Notes under the pieces: generated by a model | Database searches by the model: none | Told to the model about the DNA's origin: nothing | Seen by the model: only the letters and a program-made list of their open reading frames with translations | Shown: positions 23,863-34,043 of the stretch, one piece after another | Position numbering within the stretch: the first letter of the stretch is position 1 | Layout of the letters: each line of letters opens with the position of its first letter | Made by a program: the position numbers and the translations under genes | Assembly (NCBI GenBank): GCA_040752025.1 | Contig: JBFMFR010000004.1 | Coordinates: 1 to 64,000 of the forward strand | DNA length: 64,000 bases | Direction: 5' to 3' | Origin: JBFMFR01 sp040752025 | GTDB taxonomy: Bacteria > Chloroflexota > Anaerolineae > Anaerolineales > UBA4823

Positions 23863-25482
23863 GTGAAAAAAACCCGGATTTGTTTGATTGTATGTATCTG
23901 CCTGGCTGCCTGCCAGGCAGGGCCTGTATCGCCAACGGCTATACCCGCCGCGACGGAGAAGCCGGCCGTGGTGTTGCCAGTTTTCCTGTCTACCCCCGCG
24001 GCGACTGGCCAATTCCAGCCCTCCGCCTGCCTCTTCGCCCTACCGCCGGAGGTGCGCCAGGGCCAGGAGGTGGACTGCGGCTACCTGTCGGTGCTCGAGC
24101 AGCGCCCGGTAGAGGGGGAAACCCGCCAGCCAGGGGATGATACCCACAAAGTGGGGGATGCACCTCGCCTGATTCGCCTGGCGGTAGCGATCTTCCACCC
24201 GCCCGGCGGGGTGCAGCACCCCGACCCGCTGATCTATCTCTCCGGGGGGCCGGGCGGCAGCACGCTCGAGACGCTGCGCTACGGTTACGAGGAACTGACC
24301 GCCCCGGCCTTCGCCGCCGGGCGCGACCTGATCGTCTTCGACCAGCGCGGCGTCGGCCGCTCGCGCCCGGCGCTCGACTGCCCGCAGCTCGAAGAGTACA
24401 TGCTGGACTTGCTCGAGCGCCAGTTGGATGGACGCCCGGCGGACCAGGCCGAGACCGAAAGCCTGCTGCTGAGCGAAGTGTCGGCTTGCCGCGCCGCTTT
24501 GAACCAGGTGGCCGACCTGGGCGCCTATCACAGCGCCGCCAGCGCCGCCGACGTCGAAGACCTGCGCCTGGCTCTCGGCTATGAGCAGGTCAACCTGTGG
24601 GGCGGCTCTTACGGCACGCGCCTGGCCCTGGAGGTCATGCGCCGCTATCCTCACGGCCTGCGCAGCGTTGTGCTGGATGCAGTTTACCCGCCGGACGCCG
24701 ACCTGTACCTGGAGGCCCCGGCCAACTTCCGCCGCTCTCTGGAGCGCCTGTTCGCCGCTTGCACTGCCAACCCGGTCTGCCAGGCGGCCTACCCGGATTT
24801 GGAAAACTTCTTTTACGCCACCGTCGCCCGCCTGAACGCCAGTCCCGTCCAGCGCCCGCTCGAGAATCCTTTCACCGGCGAATCCTACACTGCCCCGATG
24901 AGCGGCGACACGCTCCTGGCGCTCACTTTCCAGGCGCTGTACGACAGCCAGTTGCGTTTCTTATTGCCCGGCTACATTTACGCCGCCAGCCAGGACGATT
25001 TCACCTTCTTCGACCGCCTGCGCGGCGCTTTGTTTGGCATGCAGAGCATCTCCAGCCGGGGCATGATGTTCTCGGTGCAGTGTCACGAGGAACTGGCCTT
25101 CAGCTCCTATGCTGATTTCCAGGCCGAGATGGAGCGCTACCCTGAGCTGGCTGGCATGTACCGCAACTCTATCCTGGGCGGCCTGGCCTACCGCATCTGC
25201 CCCCTGTGGGAGGCGGGCCAGGCCGACTCCAGCGCCAACCAGCCCGTCAGCAGCGATCTGCCCACCTTGCTGATGAGCGGCGAGTTCGATCCGGTTACCC
25301 CACCGGCCTGGGGCCGGCACGCCGCCGAGAGCCTCTCCAACGGCTACTTCTTCGAGTTCCCCGGCCTGGGCCACGGCGCTGGGCATTTGCCCGGCTGCCC
25401 GCGGCGCATGCTGCTGGCCTTCTGGGAAGATCCTACGCGAGCCCCTGACGCGTCTTGCCTGGCAGACATGGCCGCGCATTGA
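23863..25482 (+). CDS. Lipoprotein alpha/beta hydrolase, S33/TAP type
   Basis: A 539-residue protein starting at GTG. The signal peptide MKKTRICLIVCICLAAC makes it a lipoprotein. LIYLSGGPGGSTLE is the oxyanion region, VFDQRGVGRS follows, and the nucleophile elbow is WGGSYGTRLALE. The Asp and His come late (MSGEFDPVTPP and LGHGAGHLPGCP), as in proline iminopeptidases and tripeptidyl aminopeptidases with a TAP-like C-terminal domain. It probably trims peptides outside the membrane. It begins 1 nt after the permease stop, so it is the last gene of the exporter operon, hinting at a peptide-related substrate. Confidence 0.8.
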   Translation: MKKTRICLIVCICLAACQAGPVSPTAIPAATEKPAVVLPVFLSTPAATGQFQPSACLFALPPEVRQGQEVDCGYLSVLEQRPVEGETRQPGDDTHKVGDAPRLIRLAVAIFHPPGGVQHPDPLIYLSGGPGGSTLETLRYGYEELTAPAFAAGRDLIVFDQRGVGRSRPALDCPQLEEYMLDLLERQLDGRPADQAETESLLLSEVSACRAALNQVADLGAYHSAASAADVEDLRLALGYEQVNLWGGSYGTRLALEVMRRYPHGLRSVVLDAVYPPDADLYLEAPANFRRSLERLFAACTANPVCQAAYPDLENFFYATVARLNASPVQRPLENPFTGESYTAPMSGDTLLALTFQALYDSQLRFLLPGYIYAASQDDFTFFDRLRGALFGMQSISSRGMMFSVQCHEELAFSSYADFQAEMERYPELAGMYRNSILGGLAYRICPLWEAGQADSSANQPVSSDLPTLLMSGEFDPVTPPAWGRHAAESLSNGYFFEFPGLGHGAGHLPGCPRRMLLAFWEDPTRAPDASCLADMAAH

Positions 25483-25496
25483 GAGTGGGGGGCGCC

Positions 25497-26066
25497 TTAT
25501 GACAGAATGTCGTTCACCCCGTACTTGATCAGCAGATCGTCCATGGCCTCGCGCAGCAGTTCGGCCTCAGTGAAGCCCTGGCCCTGGGCCAATTGTGTCA
25601 GCCGCTCCAGTTGAGTCTGGGTATAGTGGCTGGTCTTGGGCGCCAGCTTCTCTTCGATCGCCAGGCGCACCTGGTTGCGCGCAGCCTTAGCCCGGTAGAG
25701 TGCCTGGTCGGCCTTGCGTAACAGCTCGTAGCCCGAGCGCCCGTCGATTGGGAAGGCAGCCAGCCCGGCGCTGATCGTCACCTGGATCTGCCAGCTTTTG
25801 CCCTCATACTCGTAGGTCGAGCGCGCCTCGACCGCCTGGCGCAGCTTCTCCAGGGCCAGGAAGGCCGCCTCGCGCTCCACGCTGGGCAGCAGGATGACGA
25901 ACTTATCGCCGCCGTAGCGCCCCAGGATGGCCGTCTCGCCGAAGGTCTGGCGCATCGTTTCTGCTACAGTCGCCAGCACGCCGTCGCCAGCCATGTGCCC
26001 CAGGCTCTGGTTGACCTCCAGGAAGTGATCGATATCCAGGAAGATGAAGACCAGCGGTTGCTCCAT
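25497..26066 (-). CDS. Stand-alone GGDEF-like domain protein, probably degenerate
   Basis: The 189-residue product has the GGDEF-domain core FIFLDIDHFLEVNQSLGHMAGDGVL, but the signature is GRYGGDKF, with Lys replacing the Glu of GGDEF. The usual N-terminal D-x-LTGL-x-NR segment is absent. QIQVTISAGLAAFP and LLRKADQALYRAKAARNQVRL complete the fold. The last 45 residues look like a small helical or ribbon-helix tail. I infer no cyclic-di-GMP synthesis. The ATG has no ribosome binding site; the frame is open upstream for a few codons. It may be a truncated gene. Confidence 0.6.
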   Translation of the reverse strand: MEQPLVFIFLDIDHFLEVNQSLGHMAGDGVLATVAETMRQTFGETAILGRYGGDKFVILLPSVEREAAFLALEKLRQAVEARSTYEYEGKSWQIQVTISAGLAAFPIDGRSGYELLRKADQALYRAKAARNQVRLAIEEKLAPKTSHYTQTQLERLTQLAQGQGFTEAELLREAMDDLLIKYGVNDILS

Positions 26067-26107
26067 TTTGCGCGCCGCTTCCAGGGCGGCCTGGCCTGAA
26101 TTGCAGC

Positions 26108-26136
26108 TTGAATCTGGCTCGAATTTATGCTATGCT
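26108..26136 (+). promoter_or_regulatory. Promoter of the cytidylate-kinase-like gene
   Basis: TTGAAT (26108-26113) and TATGCT (26131-26136) are separated by 17 bp. The predicted start near 26143 leaves a leader of about 140 nt before the ATG at 26283. Confidence 0.55.
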
Positions 26137-26160
26137 ATAGTCAGAAAAAGACGCGTTTCG

Positions 26161-26249
26161 GTTCCAAAGGCCTGTACCTCGAAGGCGGGACCCCGGCATT
26201 CCAAGATGGCCTTTCGCAGCCCGCCCGGATAGTGGCGGGCTTTCTAAAT
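26161..26249 (+). promoter_or_regulatory. Structured leader with terminator-like hairpin (candidate attenuator or riboswitch)
   Basis: AGCCCGCC (26218-26225) and GGCGGGCT (26234-26241) form a perfect 8-bp stem followed by TTCTAAATTTTT, an intrinsic-terminator shape placed before the gene. Upstream, AAAGGCC (26166-26172) pairs with GGCCTTT (26208-26214). The enclosed GGCGGG (26184-26189) could instead pair with CCCGCC (26220-26225) and prevent the terminator. I cannot match it to a known riboswitch class. Confidence 0.5.
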
Positions 26250-26282
26250 TTTTGCCTGAACCTGTTTGAGAGGAGGTGCATC

Positions 26283-26978
26283 ATGTCTGTGATTACGATT
26301 TCGCGCCAGTTCGGCTGTGGTGGAGATGAGATCGCCGAGGCGATCTGTAAGCAAACCGGTTATCGCCTGTTCGACAAGCACATCCTGGTAAAGGCGGCGC
26401 AGGAGGCAGGGCTGTCGGAAGCTGAAGTGATCGATTACTCGGAAGACCAGTACGAGGCCAGGCGCTTCTTCGAGCGCCTGTTCGGCCGGCCGCAGGCCGT
26501 CGCACAGGTGCGCATGTGGAAAGAGGACCTGGACGGCGTGCGCACGGTGGAATTGATGGAATTGGATGAGCAGAGCGCCCTGCGGCTGGTGCGCAGCGCG
26601 GTGGAGAAGGCTTACCAGATGGGCAATATGGTGATCGTGGGGCGCGGCGGGCAGGTGATCTTGAGGAACAAGCTGGATGTGCTGCACGTGCGCGTGGCAG
26701 CCCCGTTGGAGGAGCGCATCCAGCGCGTGCGCGCCCGCCTGCGGGAGTCCAACCGCCGCTTCAGCACTTCTTTGGAGGAGCGCCGCGCCGCCCAGGATCT
26801 GATCGCGGCCAGGGACATGGCCTCGGCGGATTACCTGAAGCGCATCTACGGCGTGGATTGGTCCGACCCGCTGCTGTACGACCTGGTGATCAACACGCGC
26901 CGTATGGGAACCGAGCTGGCAGCGCGCCTGATCGTGGAGGCCGTCGAGCAGTTGTCCGGCGTGCCGGAAACGGCCTGA
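26283..26978 (+). CDS. Cytidylate-kinase-like family protein (Cytidylate_kin2/AAA_26)
   Basis: The ATG at 26283 follows GGAGG. The 231-residue product starts MSVITISRQFGCGGDEIAEAI, the modified P-loop of this family, and has KHILVKAAQEAGL, then VIVGRGGQVIL, RVAAPLEERIQRV and AARDMASADYLKRIYGVDWSDPLLYDLVINT, all typical. It should phosphorylate a small substrate with ATP; related proteins are annotated as cytidylate kinases, but many have no proven substrate. A longer reading to 26127 would run through the leader structure and was rejected. Expression may be controlled by the leader. Confidence 0.8.
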   Translation: MSVITISRQFGCGGDEIAEAICKQTGYRLFDKHILVKAAQEAGLSEAEVIDYSEDQYEARRFFERLFGRPQAVAQVRMWKEDLDGVRTVELMELDEQSALRLVRSAVEKAYQMGNMVIVGRGGQVILRNKLDVLHVRVAAPLEERIQRVRARLRESNRRFSTSLEERRAAQDLIAARDMASADYLKRIYGVDWSDPLLYDLVINTRRMGTELAARLIVEAVEQLSGVPETA

Positions 26979-26994
26979 TTTCCCCGGAGTTTAT

Positions 26995-27023
26995 TTGCGC
27001 AGGGGGCGAAGTTAATGTAAAAT
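26995..27023 (+). promoter_or_regulatory. Promoter giving a possibly leaderless TPR-Yip1 mRNA
   Basis: TTGCGC (26995-27000), a 17-bp spacer and TAAAAT (27018-27023) place the transcription start at about 27030, exactly the A of the ATG. No ribosome binding site is present. Confidence 0.5.
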
Positions 27024-27029
27024 GAATGC

Positions 27030-28124
27030 ATGGATGCACATCAAAGTCTGGCTGAAGCCATTGCTCATCTGAAAGCAGGCCGGAAGTCGCAGGCGCAGAG
27101 TATCCTGGGGAGGCTGGTGCAGCAAGAGCCATCCCTGGCGGATGGCTGGTTGTGGTTGGCGGCCTGTTTCGATGATCGTGAGAAACAGGTCTACTGCCTG
27201 AAGAAGGTTCTGTCTCTCGACCCTGGTCACGAAAAAGCACAACGGGCGTTGGCGAAATTGCATGGAACGCCAGCGCCTACGCCAACGCACGCGAATGCGC
27301 CGCGGGCAACATCTGCCGCCGCGCCTGCTTCTGAAAGCGCTTATACCTGGCCGCAGAGCGGAGTGCAGGCGAGTCTGCCGGGGGTACCAAGTATCAATGA
27401 CCCGCCGGCTGTGCCCGTGGCGACAAGAGCAGCCAGCAAGGCCGCCGCGCAAAAAGGCCAGCATTTCGCCTGGTTCCAGGTGTGGCTGTCGGTGCTGATC
27501 AAGCCCCATGAAGGCATCTTGCGCATGGTCCTGGATGACCCCGAAGCGCGCCCAGGGCGTGGCTACTTGTGGGTCTTCACCACGGGCACGATCGGCTTCC
27601 TTTTCTCGGTTGTGGTGTTCAGCCTGCGTTTCGATCAACTCCTCCGGCAGATGGCCGCTACCAGCCAGTTGGGTGGGAATGCCCAGGCCGCGGTCGGCTA
27701 TATCCTGATCGGTATGCTGGTATTATCACCGTTAGCTGGCGGGATGAGCATATTGGCGATCATCATCGGGGCGGCGATTTACCAGCTCGTAGCCCAAGTC
27801 ATGGGTGGCAAGGGCACTTTCAAAGAGATGGTGTACGTCATGTGCGCCATCGCTGCTCCCATGTACCTGGTGAGCGCCCTGTTCAGCGCGCTGCCTCAGG
27901 CAATTGCGGGAATCCTGGGGTTCATCGTGAGCCTGTACAGCCTCTACCTGACACTGGCGGCTATCAAGGCGGTCAACCGCTTCACCTGGGGCTCGTCTTG
28001 CGTCACGGTGATCGCTGCGCCGGTCATCATCTTGTTGTGCTCGTGCCTGATCGGCTTTATGTTTTCAATGGCGGCCGTACCCGGCATTGAAGAACTCATG
28101 CAGACCCTGACGCCAATGCCTTAG
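27030..28124 (+). CDS. TPR-containing Yip1-domain membrane protein
   Basis: A 364-residue protein. Residues 1-75 form two TPR-like helix pairs (AIAHLKAGRKSQAQSILGRLVQQEP, KQVYCLKKVLSLDPGHEKAQRALAKL), followed by a low-complexity Ala/Pro/Thr linker to about 145. The Yip1-like region then has five membrane helices, beginning KPHEGILRMVLDDPEARPGRG and including GGKGTFKEMVYVMCAIAAPMYLV, a pattern typical of bacterial Yip1 proteins. The function is unknown; the TPRs probably bind a cytoplasmic partner. The stop overlaps the remnant acetyltransferase reading on the other strand. Confidence 0.8.
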   Translation: MDAHQSLAEAIAHLKAGRKSQAQSILGRLVQQEPSLADGWLWLAACFDDREKQVYCLKKVLSLDPGHEKAQRALAKLHGTPAPTPTHANAPRATSAAAPASESAYTWPQSGVQASLPGVPSINDPPAVPVATRAASKAAAQKGQHFAWFQVWLSVLIKPHEGILRMVLDDPEARPGRGYLWVFTTGTIGFLFSVVVFSLRFDQLLRQMAATSQLGGNAQAAVGYILIGMLVLSPLAGGMSILAIIIGAAIYQLVAQVMGGKGTFKEMVYVMCAIAAPMYLVSALFSALPQAIAGILGFIVSLYSLYLTLAAIKAVNRFTWGSSCVTVIAAPVIILLCSCLIGFMFSMAAVPGIEELMQTLTPMP

Positions 28125-28238
28125 GGCATGTTCTCCATAACCCTCGCTAAAGCGCCTCCCGGCTTTGCCCCCACTTCTCGACGATGGGCAATCGGATGCT
28201 TGCAGCGGTCGCAGGTTGATTTTCGATCCCTTGATCAT
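28121..28238 (-). pseudogene. Decayed GNAT acetyltransferase gene, N-terminus only
   Basis: From an ATG at 28238 with GAGGAG upstream, the reverse strand reads MIKGSKINLRPLQASDC, a classic RimJ/RimL-like start. Similarity continues only by shifting frame (PIVEKWGQSREAL, then ARVMENMP and a stop), so at least two frameshifts are needed. The rest of the acetyltransferase is missing. It lies just downstream of an intact GNAT gene of the same orientation. Confidence 0.4.
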
Positions 28239-28275
28239 GCGCGTCTCCTCTCTGGCGGGGCCTGCCGATGCTTGA

Positions 28276-28839
28276 TTAATCGGGGAAATCAGTGTATTTG
28301 GATAGCCATTCCTCTTGCAGGATAGCGTAATAATATTCGCTCGACCAGCGCCCCTTGAACCACAGGTTTTCAATGAAGTGCACCTCGCGGCGCAAGCCCA
28401 GCGCTTCGAGCAGGTGAACGGAAGCGGCGTTGAGCTCGTCGGTGGTGGCGACCACGCGATGCAGCTTCAGCTCGCCGAACAGGTAATCCAGCAGGCGGGT
28501 GACGGCTTCCCTGGCGTAGCCCTGCCCCTGGGAAGCGGCTGCCAACGTGCAACCGATCATGGCCTGGCGAGAGTCTTCGGACAGGTGAAAGGCGACATCG
28601 CCCGCCAGCGCGCCGCTGGATTTGATCTCGATGGCGACTTGCAGCCATTTGCCCGGCGTGCCGGGCGCTACCTGGCGCATATCGGCGATGAATTCGCCCG
28701 CCTGCTCCAGGCTGTAGGGCGCTTCCCAGCCCTGGTATTCGGCCACCTGCGGGTCAGAGCGGTAGGCGGCGAAGGCATGCTGGTCGCGGTCTTCGAAGGC
28801 GCGTAAGATCAGGCGGGGGGTTTCCCAGTGGATGGTCAT
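28276..28839 (-). CDS. GNAT acetyltransferase, RimJ/RimL type
   Basis: A 187-residue protein with the family opening ETPRLILRAFEDRDQHAFAAYRSDPQVAEYQGW and a complete acetyl-CoA loop region (GCTLAAASQGQGYAREAVTRLLDYLFG). A typical end follows: LHRVVATTDELNAASVHLLEALGLRRE. It should acetylate an N-terminal or side-chain amine; the substrate is not predictable. GAGG stands 8 nt before the ATG. It is downstream of the LysM protein gene by 10 bp, so cotranscription is possible. A decayed relative follows at 28238. Confidence 0.85.
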   Translation of the reverse strand: MTIHWETPRLILRAFEDRDQHAFAAYRSDPQVAEYQGWEAPYSLEQAGEFIADMRQVAPGTPGKWLQVAIEIKSSGALAGDVAFHLSEDSRQAMIGCTLAAASQGQGYAREAVTRLLDYLFGELKLHRVVATTDELNAASVHLLEALGLRREVHFIENLWFKGRWSSEYYYAILQEEWLSKYTDFPD

Positions 28840-28849
28840 GTTAATAACC

Positions 28850-30265
28850 TCAGTCAGAACGGCGGTTGATCAGCCTGCCGATCAGCAGGAGCGCCAATCC
28901 GAGCACAGCCAGGCCTACGCCGAGGATCGGCAAGGCGCTGCCCAAGGCGGGCAGGCTGGCAACCTGGGGGGTGAGGGTGGGGCTGGCGCTGGGGGTGATG
29001 GCGGCCCGGGCGGTCTTGGTGCGCTCGGCGCGCGACAGGGTCGGTTGTAAGGTGATGGTGGCGGTCGCTGTGGGCTGCCCCGGGTCAGATGTATCCGTGG
29101 GGGCGGGTGTGAACGCGCCGGCCTCGCGGAGGATCAGTTTTTGCCCGGGGATGATCACCGATTTCTCGTCCAGGTTGTTGAGCGTGTAGAGCGTGCGCAG
29201 CGTTACCTGGTAGGCCATGGCGATATCCCACAGCGTCTGCCCGAACTTGACTTCGTGGATGATCGAGCCGTCCGGGTTGGGCGTGGCAACCTCCACCGAG
29301 GCGATGGCCACCGGCGTGCCGCCTGCGCCGCTGCCATCCCAGCCCTGTGTCCACATGAACGAGATCGTAATCCAATCGTTGACGCCCGGCTGCAGGCCGA
29401 TGTCGATGCTCACCTGGCGGGCCAGGTCGATGCCGAAGGGCGCCGTGACCTTACGCCCGAACTGGTCTTTGCCGCCGTTGTAGCCGTTGAAGAAGGCCGC
29501 CTGGGCTTCGGGCATGCCGATGGCCAGGTCGGAGAACATGCGCCGCGGCTGCGGGTCGGCCCAGCCGGACCAGTAGTTGTCGTCCACGTTCCACGGGCCG
29601 GATTCGCCCACCACCACGCCCACACTCTTCTTATAAGCCAGGATCACCGTGTAGCCCTGGTTCACGGCATAGCCCTTGTCGTCGCAAATGTGGTTGCCGC
29701 CGTTGGAAAACTTCAGGCACTTGTCCGGCAAGGCGACGCGATAGGCGCCGCCCGAATCGTAGCGGGTGGCAAAGACGTTGGCCGAGCGCGCCCCGGCGGC
29801 AGGCGCTGCCGCGCCGTGCAGGGCCTGTTCGATGGGCCAGCGCTGCTCGATCCAGCTTACCAATCGCCGGTAGGCTGGCGGCGCTAACTCCTGGCGCAGG
29901 GCCTGGTCGCTTTGGGCGATGACCGCCTCGACCTGCGAGTTGTAGCCCACCAGCCAGATGCCCAGGCGCTTGGCCCACAGGGGCAGGCCGGGATCCGCTA
30001 CCAGGACCTGGGTGCTCTCGAGCAGTTGGCGTAGCTGGTAGGCCTCCTGGCGGGCGACGCGCTGTACGGTCTGCATCTGGGCTGTATCCAGCCCGGCGCC
30101 GCGCTGCATGGGCTCGACCAGGCTGGCGGTCAGGGCGAAGTAGCTCAGCAGGGGGCGCGAGCCCCACGGGCGCTCCGGGGGCGGCGCCGCGCCCAGCATG
30201 GAGACGAGCAGCAGGATCACGAATATGCGCGAGAAAGCTTTCATACGCAGGGGCAATTTTACCAT
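28850..30265 (-). CDS. Exported LysM-domain protein with C-terminal membrane anchor
   Basis: The protein has 471 residues from 30265; the ATG at 30244 (MKAFSRIFVILLLVSMLGAAPP) gives a cleaner signal peptide and is an equally likely start. A helical region (60-150) and an unfamiliar domain of about 190 residues with one likely disulfide pair (KCLKFSNGGNHICDD) come first. A LysM motif follows at about 345-390 (HEVKFGQTLWDIAMAYQVTLRTLYTLNNLDEKSVIIPGQKL), then a Thr/Pro-rich stalk and a final membrane helix (GSALPILGVGLAVLGLALLLIGRL). It probably binds peptidoglycan or another glycan outside the membrane. The middle domain is unidentified. Confidence 0.8.
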   Translation of the reverse strand: MVKLPLRMKAFSRIFVILLLVSMLGAAPPPERPWGSRPLLSYFALTASLVEPMQRGAGLDTAQMQTVQRVARQEAYQLRQLLESTQVLVADPGLPLWAKRLGIWLVGYNSQVEAVIAQSDQALRQELAPPAYRRLVSWIEQRWPIEQALHGAAAPAAGARSANVFATRYDSGGAYRVALPDKCLKFSNGGNHICDDKGYAVNQGYTVILAYKKSVGVVVGESGPWNVDDNYWSGWADPQPRRMFSDLAIGMPEAQAAFFNGYNGGKDQFGRKVTAPFGIDLARQVSIDIGLQPGVNDWITISFMWTQGWDGSGAGGTPVAIASVEVATPNPDGSIIHEVKFGQTLWDIAMAYQVTLRTLYTLNNLDEKSVIIPGQKLILREAGAFTPAPTDTSDPGQPTATATITLQPTLSRAERTKTARAAITPSASPTLTPQVASLPALGSALPILGVGLAVLGLALLLIGRLINRRSD

Positions 30266-30291
30266 TTGCGCCTGAATCGGGGCTTTATGGG

Positions 30292-30320
30292 TTGACAGGC
30301 GGGCGCTGAACTTGTAGAAT
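30292..30320 (+). promoter_or_regulatory. Strong sigma-70-type promoter of the acetyl-CoA synthetase gene
   Basis: Consensus TTGACA (30292-30297), a 17-bp spacer and TAGAAT (30315-30320). Transcription from about 30327 would leave a 70-nt leader ending in AAAGGAGGAGAC before the GTG start. Confidence 0.8.
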
Positions 30321-30397
30321 AAAAAGCGCCCAAACTGGACAAATACAACCTATATACGCATATTGTTCGTTTTGTCACAATCGCCAAAGGAGGAGAC

Positions 30398-32302
<1,905 letters not shown>

Positions 32303-32331
32303 CCGGATGGCACGCCTGCCTGCGAATCGCT

Positions 32332-32366
32332 GAGCGGCGCACCAAGCAGGTGCGCCGCTCGTTTTT
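32332..32366 (+). terminator. Intrinsic terminator after acs
   Basis: A perfect 12-bp stem, GAGCGGCGCACC (32332-32343) with GGTGCGCCGCTC (32349-32360), a five-base loop and GTTTTT. Confidence 0.9.
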
Positions 32367-32370
32367 CGGG

Positions 32371-32376
32371 TATACT
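32371..32376 (+). promoter_or_regulatory. Candidate -10 element for the HAD gene
   Basis: TATACT lies immediately after the acs terminator and 23 bp before the HAD ATG, with GGAGG between. No good -35 hexamer is visible. Confidence 0.35.
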
Positions 32377-32398
32377 TGCCCCTTTGGAGGCTGTGTAA

Positions 32399-33100
32399 AT
32401 GAACTCACCTGACAACCACCACCTGGCGATCGTCTTCGACTTCGGCGGTGTGCTGCTGGACTGGAGCCCACATTACCTGTATCGCAAGCTTTTCGATGGC
32501 GATGACCAGGCCATCGACCGCTTCCTGGAGCACATCCACTTCGAGTCCTGGAACCGGGAGCAGGACGCCGGGCGGCCCTTTGCCGTGGCCGTTGAAGTGC
32601 TGTGCCAGCAGTACCCCGAATACTGCGACCTGATCCGCGCCTATGATGAGCGCTGGGTCGAGTCGCTCGGCGGCCCGATCCAACCCAGCGTGGAGGTCTT
32701 GCGCGACTTGAAAGACGCCGGTTACACGCTGCATGCCCTGAGCAACTGGTCGGTGGAGAAATACAACCTGGTGCGTGGCCGGTATGACTTCCTTAACTGG
32801 TTCGAGACGGTCATCATTTCCGGGGAGGTCAGGCTGGTCAAGCCGGACTTACGCATTTACCAACTGCTGTTAGATAAGATCCAGCGCCTGCCGGGTGAAT
32901 GCCTGGTGATCGACGATTCGCCTGCCAACATCGCCGCGGCGCGCCAGTTGGGCTTCAAAACGATTCACTTCCAGTCTGGGGAGCAGTTGCGGGGCGAGCT
33001 GCTCGAATGGGGTTTCCGCTTCGGCGCTGAGAGCGTATCACAGCAAAAAACGTCAAGCCAAACGCCTGCTCCTGGGTTATCATCCGGGCTGGCGAGGTGA
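32399..33100 (+). CDS. HAD-superfamily hydrolase, subfamily IA (YihX-like)
   Basis: A 233-residue protein. Motif I is VFDFGGVLLDW: the first Asp is present and the second is Gly, as in YihX-like members. Motif II is HALSNWS, motif III the Lys in VRLVKPDLRIY, and motif IV CLVIDDSPANIAAARQLGF. It probably dephosphorylates a sugar phosphate or related compound. The last 30 residues are Ser/Gln-rich and not part of the fold. The alpha/beta hydrolase gene follows 39 bp later and may share its transcript. Confidence 0.85.
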   Translation: MNSPDNHHLAIVFDFGGVLLDWSPHYLYRKLFDGDDQAIDRFLEHIHFESWNREQDAGRPFAVAVEVLCQQYPEYCDLIRAYDERWVESLGGPIQPSVEVLRDLKDAGYTLHALSNWSVEKYNLVRGRYDFLNWFETVIISGEVRLVKPDLRIYQLLLDKIQRLPGECLVIDDSPANIAAARQLGFKTIHFQSGEQLRGELLEWGFRFGAESVSQQKTSSQTPAPGLSSGLAR

Positions 33101-33139
33101 GAAACCTTGCCTGAAAACGAATACTCAGGAGAACCGGCA

Positions 33140-33901
33140 ATGACGACACAATGGACGACTTCACCCGACGGCACACGCCTGGCTTTTGATCTCAGCGGGC
33201 AGGGCTTCCCGCTCTTGCTCTTGCACGGGGCCGGCAAAACTCGCCGCGACTGGCGCAAGGTGGGCTATATTGAGCGCCTGGAGAAGCGCTTTACCGTGAT
33301 CGCTATGGACCTGCGCGGCAGCGGCGACAGTGATTTCCGCACGCAGATGGCCGATTACACCATCGAGAAATTATTGGATGATGTTTACGCTGTAGCGGAT
33401 GCCTGCGGCTGTGAACAGTTCCTGGCCTGGGGTTATAGTTTCGGCGGCAACATTGCCCGCTACCTGGGCGCCTGGTCGCAGCGCGTCAAGGCCGTGGTGA
33501 TCACCGGCGTGCCCTTCGGCCCGGCTGTGGATCGCGCTTTCGATGCTTATATCGACGAGTTCGTCCAGAAATGGGAGCCGCTGGCGCGCGCCGAACAGTC
33601 AACAGGCGGGAAGCCGGGCAAGTCCAAGATCAAGGGCCACATCCCGGTCTGGCTGGCCTGTTTCCCGGCCATGCGCGCCTGGCCGCCCATCGAGCCGGGG
33701 CAGATGAATTGCCCGGCGCTGCTCCTGTCGGGCACGAAGAACACCGCCGTGATGGACTGGCTGGAGGCCAACCGCCCGGCGCTGCAGGGCTCGCCGGTGC
33801 AGCTCGAACTGGTGGAGGGCTTGAATCACCCGCAGGAGTTCAGCCAGATTGAGCGAGTCTACTCGCCCGCCGAGGCCTTCCTGGCAGCGCACGCGGACTG
33901 A
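33140..33901 (+). CDS. Alpha/beta hydrolase
   Basis: The ATG at 33140 has AGGAG 8 nt upstream; an in-frame start at 33107 is less likely. The 253-residue product has the oxyanion region LLLHGAGKTRRDW, VIAMDLRGSGDSD, the nucleophile elbow WGYSFGGNIARY and a terminal His in VEGLNHPQEF, so the catalytic triad appears complete. The substrate is unknown; the loop with SIKGHIP-like Lys/Gly-rich sequence before the cap is unusual. It is probably cotranscribed with the HAD gene. Confidence 0.8.
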   Translation: MTTQWTTSPDGTRLAFDLSGQGFPLLLLHGAGKTRRDWRKVGYIERLEKRFTVIAMDLRGSGDSDFRTQMADYTIEKLLDDVYAVADACGCEQFLAWGYSFGGNIARYLGAWSQRVKAVVITGVPFGPAVDRAFDAYIDEFVQKWEPLARAEQSTGGKPGKSKIKGHIPVWLACFPAMRAWPPIEPGQMNCPALLLSGTKNTAVMDWLEANRPALQGSPVQLELVEGLNHPQEFSQIERVYSPAEAFLAAHAD

Positions 33902-33953
33902 CATCGTACTCTGCTGAATCATCCCCTTCAAAAAAGGTGATTTTCCTCTTACT

Positions 33954-33987
33954 AGGGCTACAGCAGCAGCCTACTGCTGATAGCCCT
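33954..33987 (+). terminator. Hairpin after the alpha/beta hydrolase gene
   Basis: AGGGCTACAGCAG pairs with CTGCTGATAGCCCT except for one bulged base. A short T-rich stretch follows (GTTTGCC), so it is a weak terminator or processing hairpin. Confidence 0.45.
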
Positions 33988-34031
33988 GTTTGCCATACTG
34001 TTTTCCTATGAATTTTGGGTAGTGTAGCAGT

Positions 34032-34037
34032 TATAAT
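34032..34037 (+). promoter_or_regulatory. Consensus -10 element giving a leaderless acetyltransferase mRNA
   Basis: TATAAT ends 6 nt before the ATG at 34044, so the predicted transcription start coincides with the start codon. There is no ribosome binding site. The -35 region is weak (TGAATT at 34009). Confidence 0.5.
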
Positions 34038-34043
34038 TGTCCG

